A DNA stretch of 64,000 nucleotides, from assembly GCA_019843655.1 (NCBI GenBank), contig JACDQD010000007.1, forward strand, positions 9,979,600 to 10,043,599, given 5' to 3'. The DNA comes from Lethocerus indicus (taxonomy: Eukaryota > Arthropoda > Insecta > Hemiptera > Belostomatidae). A program made the position numbers and the translations under genes. Below, piece after piece: positions 51,650-62,946 of this stretch. How positions within the stretch are numbered: position 1 is the first letter of the stretch; the number at the start of each line of letters is the position of its first letter. The notes below the pieces were generated by a model that saw only the letters and a list, made by a program, of their open reading frames with translations, had not been told where the DNA came from and ran no database searches.

Positions 51650-54600
51650 ATGCTTACATATTACAAATAATATAATTGTTATTAAGATGGTGATAGCAAA
51701 CACACTATAGAATAATGTAAAATGAAATACCTTGATATGAGTTGTAAATTGTGGTTTCTGTCCTTTACTGACATCAATACATTCAAGATTGACACTTATC
51801 TCTGCCTGGCCCCATTTATTAGTAGCACGACAAGTATATGTGCCTGAATCTTCGATCTTAGTTCCCAGAATTTCAAGAACAACCATACCAAATGCATGCA
51901 CTGTTCGAGTACGATGACCTGAAATGAAGTGCTTTTAGTATTTCTAGCCACAAATATTAAGTTCACTTTATACACATTTTTCCCCAATCCTTTAACAAGT
52001 TTAGACTGTACCTTACAATCATTAAAGGTTAATTAGAATAACTAGGACGATTCACCCAATGTTCAGGATTTAACTATAGTTTATTAATAAAATAAATAAA
52101 TAAGAATCAATATTATATCAGTATAACTCACTAGCTTCAAGAGTTTTTCCATTAAAGAACCATTCCACAACCATTGTTTGATCACCAACCGGAGTCAAAG
52201 AAGCTTCAAAGTGAGCAATTTCTCCCTCAGTAACATTGGTCAAATTCTGGAACTGTACAAAATATTGTTTTAGATATAAAATACAACACTTGTAAAAGTT
52301 TTAGCTGTCCCCCGAGACCATCACCTATTAAGATTGTTTTTCTACCTGATAAGAGAATTGTGGAATCATTGGTGTAACCAAATCCTGAAAATTAATCGAT
52401 ATCAAACAAAGAGAATTTTTGAAAAATAAAAAAAATTATACCCGGTTGAAAAGTAAAAGAAAAAATGAATGATTTATACCTGAGATGTAAAGACAGGTGG
52501 TTGTCCTTCTTCCTTTTCCAGTTTAAGTTCTTCCTGCTTCCTAAGACTCTCTTCAAGTTCCTGAATTTTTCCAAGCCCCTCTTCTCCCTTTGGATGTTGT
52601 GTCCTTTCAACCAAACCTTCTTTGGAAGTACAATAAATTGTTGTTGATGTGAAAGCCTCTCCAGCTTTGTTTGAAGCTTTGCATGTGTAAATGCCTTGAT
52701 CTCTTTCATAAACTTCAATTAGATCCAATGTTACAAAGCCGAATTCACTAGTCATCTTGAAACGGGAGCCTGAAAGTTAAAAAAATATTTTTGAATTGCA
52801 AATAATTTTTAAATTGACTGACGAATGAAATTACATATAAATTCTTTATAAATTAAAAGAAAAAACTATAAAGAAATAGTTATATAAACAAATTTCTATT
52901 CAAACGCTAATAGACCACTAATAGATCATTATTCTAAAAAATAAATACACAACCTATTTGGAAACATTATTATCTCATTATTGCATTTTATGAAATTCAC
53001 ATTTACCATGAGAAAGGGCTTTTCCATTGAAAAACCATTCAATTTTCAAATTGGGATCTTCTTTAGGTTCTACTGTGGCCTCAAGATGGAGTGGTTGGGC
53101 TTCTCCAAGTTTGAATTCTGGGTTTAGTGGAGTTGTCCATACTGGTTTAGGATAAGCTTTTTCTGGTGCAGAAGTCTGTCTCTGATATTTGCTTGCATAA
53201 GCATCGTCAATTTCTTGAACCTTTTCTAAACCTGCTTCACCCTGTGGGTGCTGAGTTTGAAGGTAGATGTCACTCTTACCTAAAATAGTAGCATTTCATA
53301 TAAAGAATCTGAACCGTATCAAATAATATTCTAAAATAGAATTACTTAGTGGAATAACATATAGATCTTACTTGTACATCTAAGAGAGCCTGATGTAGAA
53401 GCCTGTCCTTTGCTGTTGGTGGCTTTAACCATGTAAATTCCGGAATCTTCAGCATAGCAAGAATTGATATCAATTGCTACATAACCAAAGTCATGAGTTC
53501 CCTTAAATCTTGCTCCAGTTGGAAGTGGTTTACCATTGACGAAAAATTCTAAAGTACAATGTTGAACATTAATTATTTTGATAAAGAAAGACCTGATAAT
53601 GTTACATGAGGAAATTGTTATTGAATTGAAGAAGTAATTTTCTACTTTAATGAGTGTCTATTATATAGAATAATATAGCCAAAAAAATTAAAACATGGTG
53701 TGAATAATAAAACTATTATGAAAACTTGTCTGCCCTGGTATACATTATTTATAATTAAAAAAAGCATATGTCTCACCAATTGTAAGAGTAGGATCTTTAG
53801 CAGGTTCAACTCTGCATTCAAAATGAGCATTCTCGCCTTCTTTGCAGACAACATTGTTCAAATGTGAAATGAAGACTGGTCCTTCAAAAACAGGTTCCTT
53901 AATTTCTGACCTCACATCTTTGGGTCCTTCAAGAGCATCAATGAGTGGTAATGCCTCAGGTCGCAAGGAATTAGCCAGAAGCCAGTGTCGGTCTTTGTTA
54001 CAAACAAAGAAATATTATTTTAGTAATTACAAAGACTTTTTTCAGTATGTATAAATTCTATGAGGTGATAATATAATTCTTGAGACAGAAGAACACAAAC
54101 ATGATGAAATAATATTTTTCATTGCAATTATAAGAATTTTCAGAAGAAATTTTATAATAATATTTATAGACAAAATCTGCAGAAGTATTCAGCTCTATTG
54201 ACTGTAAATATGGTAATATATGTACTGCTACATACTGAAAATAAGAATATATACAAATGGCCACACATTTGGAATTATATTTTACTAAATTAATATAAAA
54301 GAATTCAATATGTTGTTCACCTTCAACTTTGATGGTACAAGTTGAAACAGCTTCTCCAAGGAGATTAGTTGCTTTGCAGGTGTAGATGCCAGAGTCATCA
54401 GGGCGGACTCCATTTATAGATAATGTAACTAGGCCAAAGTCAAAAGTTGTCCTAATGCGTGTACCTATGGACATATTAAAAAGGGTCAAAACTATGAATT
54501 TTAAACAAACATGAGTTCACACTGTTTTATTAATTCAAACTACATTTATAATGCAAACAGCCATTGAAATGCACTAACTGATTTAATTTATATCAGTACT

Positions 54601-57600
54601 TTCTTTATACCTACATTTCAACAATTCAAGTGTATAAACACTATTAATTATACTATATATTTAAAAATGCATTAATTCCCTTTTTATAACAGTCCCATAC
54701 CTGTTGTAAGAGACACTCCATTCTTAAACCATTCTATTTTCAGGTTAGGATCAGTTTTTGGCTCGACCTGAGCATCCAAGTATACATGAGCACCTTCAAC
54801 AAGTTTTTCAGCATTGGTTAGGTGCTTGGTGAAGAATGGGGCCTGCTGAGCAGGTTCTGCCAGACCTTCAGGTATCTTTTTCATCTCAGCCTCTTTCAGT
54901 TGTATCTTCTGCCATGCATCTGGCTGCAATGGCTCACCCGCTATGGCGGACCTCGCTGAAAATAAATAATTTTATCACATCAATAAATTGCCATTTTAGT
55001 TTCACTACAAAATTGTAACTGAAACTGTACATGGTAACTGAACAATTTTATGTATTTTTTATACTCAAACACTAGTAAGCAATAATTACATACGTCTGAC
55101 TTTAAGAGTTGTTGAAGAAACAGCTTCTCCTGCAGCATTGATTGCCTTGCACGTGTATACACCAGAATCTTCTGGTACAGTTGCAGTTATGTCCAAAGTG
55201 ACAAAACCAAAATCATGTGTGGTATGAAATCTTGAACCTATCAATTAAAAATAATAAGTAACTAATATTCTGCAATACAAGTAAAGGAATAAGTTGGTTG
55301 ACCGTGGAAGCATTTTAATAAAATAAACATGCAGGGTATTATGAACAATTGGTCCATCATGCATACTTTTTCTTTCATTAGCATGTTAACTTCATGCACA
55401 TATTAATTTAACTCTACCTGCTTCATTGGTGTTAGTTTTACCAAACATCTCTGAAAAATAAAAAAAACTTAATAAAATAAAATAAAAATAATAGGCATTA
55501 TTGAATAATTAATGCGCTTTGCAGTCAAATGTGTAGTAAATGAAATATTTATGCAAATTATGAATTTGTTAAAATAATGAATCCTCATGAGATCAGTTAA
55601 AAAAACTAAAACTAAAACTAAAAAACTTGTTAATAAGCAATAAACAAGTAAATATTTCTAACCCTGCTTGGTCACAGAATTGCATGGGTATTAATATAAA
55701 GATTGTTACTAAGTAACTATAAATGATAGTTAATAAGTAAATTCATGTTTTATATAATATCAAGTATTATTTTGTAGTTTGTTTAGTTTTATTTTATCAC
55801 TTCTACAAGTGGATTATTCTGTTCCAGTTAATGTAAAATCTTATATCTTTTTATGTTATTATCCATGCATGAATAATTTGCACTTAGTAAATAGGAAACA
55901 AGGAACCAATTTTTACAGTTAAATAATAGCTGACTTCAACAATAAAAATATAATAATTGAATTATTTTTATATTTTGTCAATATTGAACTTTCAATTGAA
56001 TTGAGTAATCACAGAATGAATATATGGCAAATTTACATACATTAGTTATAACATTATCTATAAAAAACAAAATGAATTCCTTAAGAACTTACCCATTTTG
56101 AGTTCAACCCCATTGACGTACCACTGGAAGTGCATTGTGGGATCTCCAACAGGAACCACCCTGGCTTCATAGTGGGCCCTTTGCCCTTCCCAAAGTTCTG
56201 AAGGACCAGTCAAAAGCTGTGTGAAGATTGGCTTTTCATAAACCTGTTCAGGCTCTTCTCGCCTTGTAGGCTCTCTACCCTCCTCCAATTTCTGTATCAA
56301 CTTCATACCTTCTGGATGTTGGGTTTCCATCTGTATACCTGCTTTTGCTGTAAAACAACATTATTAATTCAAAGATTGGTTCTTTTTAATTCTATTGATA
56401 GTGTTAATGGAAACATTGGTAGCTAATATTCATTAGTAGAAAGAATATAGTATTTTAAATGCAATCTTACTTTTGATTTTCATTGATGCAGTGGTTACAG
56501 CTTCTCCTAAGGCATTGTAAGCTCTGCACATATAGACACCTTCATCTTCAGCCCTTACATGAGTCATATCCATTGACACAAAACCAAAGTCATGAGTCTT
56601 TGTAATACGAGCACCTTAAACATTAGATGTTGATTATTAGAATTGGTTAACTGCAATTAATTTATATATAATTTATAAAAAAATTACTCGATTAAAAATT
56701 ATTTATACAACAAAAATCCTTTTTTGACAATTGATAATGCACTATTGGTTAGTTATAACTAACCATTAAGATTAAATATTTATAAGATATGACATTAAAA
56801 TGGATGCACTCACTGTCTTCTAGATGTTTATCATTTCTGAACCATTCAACCTTCAGAGTTGGATCACCAACAGGAATGAGGCGACACTCAAAGTGTGCTG
56901 TTTGTCCTTCAGCTATTGAGTCAATGTTCTGCAGTGGCTGTGTAAAGACAGGTCTCTGCCTAGTTACAGCATCAACAACATCTGGACGACCAGCAGGAGT
57001 CATTGCTTCCAACAGCCTGATCTTCTCCAAACCCTCAGGTCTTTGAGATTCCAGTATAATGTTACCTTTAGCTGTGAACAATATTATGACACATTTTAAA
57101 AAGATACTTTTAATAGTTTAAAAACTAAGTAAAGAAAATATAATTTAATACATCAACTTTAATTTACAATTTCTAATTTTGTTCATTGCATACTTATGAT
57201 GTACCCATCATAAAACTGTAAACTCCATTAATTATCTTTTAACCATCTTGCCAGGTAATGATCTTACCAGTCACTTTCATGCTTGTAGATGACACACAGG
57301 ATCCAAGATTATTGATGGCTTTCACTGTGTATTCACCAGCATCATCTGGCACAACATGACCAATATCAAGGGCAAAGTATCCAAAATCAAAGGTAATGTG
57401 GAATCTGGAGGCAGAAGGCAATGGCTTGCCATTGTGATAGATCTCAACTCGTAAATTGGGATCATGAAGAGGCTCTATCTGTGCCTCAAAGTGGGCGGTC
57501 TGTCCTTCAACAATTTCAGTTGTACCCTATAAAAAAGAATCATATCAAATTTTAGTTTTATACTTATTGTAATTTTATACATCAATGTACATACAAAAAT

Positions 57601-60600
57601 TATTCAATATAATTATTTAATATCTTTGCTATTACATGAAATAAAACACTAACCCGAAGTTCTGTGATGAACCTGGGAGGTGTATGTTCAGGCTCCTCAA
57701 CTTCAAGTCTGGCTGGATGACCTTGAGCTTCTAATTCTCTGATCTTCTCCAATCCATCTGGATGCTGTGTGTCAAATAAGATACTGCGGCGAGCTGCAAA
57801 TATAACAGATTTGTTAAATGATAAATTATATATGATTGTGTTCAAAATTATCATGATGGTGTGTGTAATTGTTTAGTATAATAGTCTTAATTAAAGTTTA
57901 TTATATAATTATAATTAGAAATAATTAAGACAATTACAATTTATAGATGGAAATTTGAAAACATGGAATCTACATATTGCACCATGTTCAGTACTTACAT
58001 TGTACTTTGATGTTGCAAGTGTTAACTGCTTCACCCATAAGGTTGGTAGCTTTGCACATGTAAGTGCCTGAGTCCTCTGCATAAGTGTATAGGATGTCAA
58101 GAGCAACATAACCAAAATCATGAGTAGTTCTGAATCTATGGCCTGTCTTTATAGGTATTCCATTGACAAACCATTCCACCTTCATGTGAGGGTCATTGAT
58201 TGGTTCAACCCGGCACTCCAGATGAGCATGTTCACCTTCTTTGAGGTTTTCCAGGCTGTATATAGTGAAAAATAAATTTATAATATTGATTTAGTCATTT
58301 ACTTGATTATATCAATAATATAACAAAATCTGATCAATAAGAAATCATTTTATTATAATAAATCTATCTGAGACATATATGTACCTGTTAAGTGGAGTAA
58401 TGAAAACAGGTTTCTGCTGGATTGGTTCAACTTCTTCTTTGTGAGGGCGTTCAAAATGTTCAAGTTCTTGTATCTTCTTCAATCTTTGTGCATCAAGTGT
58501 GTCCAATTCAAGACCTTTTTTGGCTAAATAAATATAAAATGATTTATTTAAATTTAAATTTGTTGAAAGTATTATTGTAAAATTGATTTACAAAATGGTC
58601 TGAGGAATATCAAATGTTCATGAACTACCTTAAAATGAAAAAGAACTTCCACACATTTATTACTGATAGTTCAATGAATTAAATGAGAATGGCTTCTTAC
58701 TTGACATAGCAGCTATGGTTTTTATTTAATTTTTTAAAGTTAGTTTTTGGTGTAATAGCACTTATAGATTTGGAAAATTAATACTGTATGTGATTTATAA
58801 TAGATTGGTGTATATTTTTTGTTATATAATCAGCTGGTTCTTTAAATTGATTTATATGTAATTATTCAAATCAATTTTGTTTTCCGACCATATAAAATAT
58901 AGACTTCAAATACTATTATTGATAAATATTTATATGTATTTTTAAATCTTACAAAAAATACATTTTACAAAACTATATCAAAATATACCAAGTGCAATTT
59001 ACTTACAGTCTACAGACACTGAGCTTGTAGTAACTGCTTCACCAGCTGAATTGCGGGCCTTGCACATGTAAGTACCAGAGTCTTCCGCATAAGCATACAG
59101 AATGTCAAGAGCAACAAAACCAAAGTCATATGTGGTTTTGAATCTATGTCCTGAAATTGATTTAAAATGTTTAATAAATACCTCATTTATAAATACAGCC
59201 GAATTAAATTAAAAACTTTTTTATACCAAAATCTAATCATATCTAAGCAGTACCTAAATACTGCTTCATAGAAGGTCAATGTAATAATTGTTAAATTCAC
59301 CTTGAGGTATGGGCCTGCCATTGCAGTACCATTCAACTTTCATTGTAGGGTCATTGACAGGCGTGAGAGTAGCTTCCAAATGAGCAGGTCTACCCTCTGG
59401 AAGGTGTTCAATATTCTTGAGAGGTCTTCCAAATTCTGGTTTTTCAGAGATGAAGGTTTCTTCAACTGTTGTCTTCCTATAGCGCGAATCATCCTCAAGA
59501 TACTGTATCTTCTGAAGTGCACTTTCATGTTGAGTTTCACGAATAATACCAGCACGAGCTAAAATAATGTTATTAGATTGGATTAAAAATAAATTAATTA
59601 AAAACAAAAACTGAGATACATTAAAGGTGATTCACAAAATCAAAACTAAGAAATTCCCTAAAATACTTAAATTAAAGAACATCAAAATAAAGTATATTCT
59701 ATTCTATTTTTTAACTTCATATTTGTTTAATTTTAAACAATGATATGGGTGTAAAACATTTGAGTATCATTTTATGTTATAACAAAGTTATGTAATGTAG
59801 CATTAAAAAAATTCAATTGAGTTTAAAGGAATACAAAATTGACAAAGTACCACACATTTAAAATCGAATATAACAACTTACATTTGACATTGAGCTTCAC
59901 AGAAGAAACAGCTTCACCCAGTTTATTGGTTGCTTTGCATGTATATTCTCCTGTGTCTTCTCCATATACAGTAAGGATATCAAGAGCAGCAAAGCCAAAG
60001 TCATAAGTTGTTCTAAAGCGATGCCCTACATAATAAAATATATGTTTATAAAATAATACTGATAAAATAGGACATAGTATGAATATAAATTAAATTGTTA
60101 TGCGTTTGCACTGTTGAACACAGTTTAAGTTACCTGTCTGGAGTGGTTTTCCATTGTGGAACCATTCAACTTTGAGGTTTGGATCAGGGTATGGCTCAAT
60201 TCTGCATTCATAATGAGCACTTTGTCCTTCCACCAGTTCTGAGGGTCCATTCAATTTGGCACTGAAATTTGGTTTTTGGTTCACAATAATTTCTTCCTCT
60301 TCACGCCGTTGATATTTTGATGAATCTTCAAGAATCCTTAGTTTTTGTAGAGCAGCTTCATGTTGAGATTCAAGAAGCAATGATTCTTTAGCTGAAAAAT
60401 TAAACATCATCATGAGCATGTTAACATATTATAAGCATAAAAATAAGACTCCACATTTTATTGAAACACATGGATGATAATATTCTGAAAACTCACAGAC
60501 CTCTCACTAACAATTATAAATAAATATCAAATATTTGATCAGTTCTTACATTGAACATCCAATGTGGCAGATGTTACGGCTTGTCCCAAGTCGTTTACGG

Positions 60601-61529
60601 CACGGCAAGTGTAAGTGCCTGAATCTTCAGCATACACATATTTCATGTTCAGTGCCACATAACCAAAATCATGCATGGTAGTCACTCTATTGGCTGTGAA
60701 TAAAATTATATGAAATGTACATAATATTTATATTACACCAATATTACAATAAAATACAACTAAAATTTATGAGACATAATTAGACAGAGTTTGTTAAATA
60801 TAATATGTGTGTAAAACTGCATAGTTGAACTACTTACAAGCAGTAATTGGAACACCATTTCGAAGCCACTCAACTTTAAGTCTAGGATCTCCTACAGGTA
60901 TAAGTCTAGCTTCAAAGTGAGCTGGCTGATTTTCTGATGTTCTCAAGTCCCTCATTGGTTGTGTGAATACTGGAGCTTGGCTAACAGACTCTTCAGGACC
61001 AGCTGGACGAGTGTATCTTCTTTCTTCAAACTGGTTTAATCTTGACAAAGCAGCCTCATGCTGGCTCTCCAGATAAATAGATTTTTTAGCTGTAAATACA
61101 AATATTTGTAAAATTATAGGATAGGGAAAATTTAACTAAAGAATTATTTATCAATGTAAAATGCTTGTGATTTTATCAATGCAAGGCAAAAAAATAAAAT
61201 TTTAGTATTAAGAAAATGTATACATTACAATAAAATATAGCAATATAAAACATATTATTATAGACATTTACTTATACATTTATAATTAAATAAGATACGC
61301 ACATAGTACATTAAGAGCTGAAGATGTAACAGCTTCCCCATTGATGTTTTTAGCTCGGCAAGTGTAAGTTCCAGAATCTTCAGGAAGACAATGTAGGATA
61401 TCAAGGGCAACAAAGCCAAAGTTATTTGTTTCAGTGAATCGGGATCCTAACAGATTAAAACAGAAATATATATTGTACAGAAATTGAAAAATATATATTA
61501 AAATATTAATTACAATTTACTAATATTAG

Positions 61530-61587
<58 letters not shown>

Positions 61588-62895
61588 GTTAATTATAAAC
61601 AAGGAAACTTATTTACAGAAAATTTAGTATTAAAAATGTCTTAAAACTGTATATACATCATATTTTTCAACTCACCAGTTTTATTTTTGTAATCTTTATA
61701 ACATTTTATTAATAATACAATAATAGATTTTACACAAACTCACCAGACTTCACTGGTTGATTATTATGGAACCATTCAACTTTCATCGTATTATCACTGA
61801 CAGGAATGAGACGAGCCTCAAAGTGTGCCCTCTGTCCTTCTTTTATGTCACACTGTTTCAATGATGTAGTAAATACTGGAGCCTGCTTAGTTATCTCTTC
61901 TGTTATTTCTGTACGCTGGTAACGTGATCTGTCTTCCAGATATTGTATTTGTTCAAGTCCAACTTCATTCTGAGTGTCAGTCAAAATACGAGCTGAATCT
62001 GCAAATTAAGTAATACAATTAAGAACAATTACAATAGAGTTTTAATAACTATAAATTTAAGTTTTAAATAATAATTTTTTAAAGATTATTTCGAACAAAT
62101 ACATTTAGTATTTCAAGTATTTACTTTGAAGAAATTTATCTAATTATATTACTAATGTATTAATAATAAAATGAATTTAAAAAGGTTAAATGTTAACAAT
62201 GCCACATTATAATGAGATATTATTAATAAAGAAATAAAAATATAAATTTTAATTGCTGTCTTAATAAATACTCCCTTCAACCCCCCCCCCAAAAATTTGT
62301 ATTTTTAGAAATTTATTTATATAGCTCAATCAGTTTCAAGAGCTGTGATACATATTATATAGACTAAAATATCACACATCAAAAGTATCAACCTCTGCAG
62401 ATGAGTGTGCATGATGTTTCATCAGCCCCAAGAAGATTTACAGCACGACAGGTGTAAGTACCAGAATCTTCAGCTATCACATCCACAATGTCAAGTGCTA
62501 CATAACCGAAGTCATGTATTGGTCGGAAACGATGACCTGTAATATTAATTTTAAATATTATTCAAATAAGTTCAAAAAAGGTAAAGTGAATTCTGTGAAT
62601 TCAGTACAAAAGTGTGAACTTACCAACAATAATAGGGCGACCGTTCTTGTACCACTCCACCTTCAGATTTGAATCAGTGACAGGTTCAAGTTTGCATTCA
62701 AAATGAGCATGTCCTCCTTCCCGTACTTCTAATGATTTTGGTTTGGTCAAGAACCTGGGTTTTATAGTAATAACTTCATCAACTATTTCTGACCTCTTGT
62801 AACGAGATGTATCTTCCAGGTATTGTATCTTTTCTAATCCTCCAGGGTGTTGAGTTTCCAGTATTAGATCCTTCTTGGCTATATTAGAAATAAAT

Positions 62896-62946
<51 letters not shown>

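Noticed and set aside
62281..62290. C10 tract
   Set aside because: Simple homopolymer in an intron with no context.
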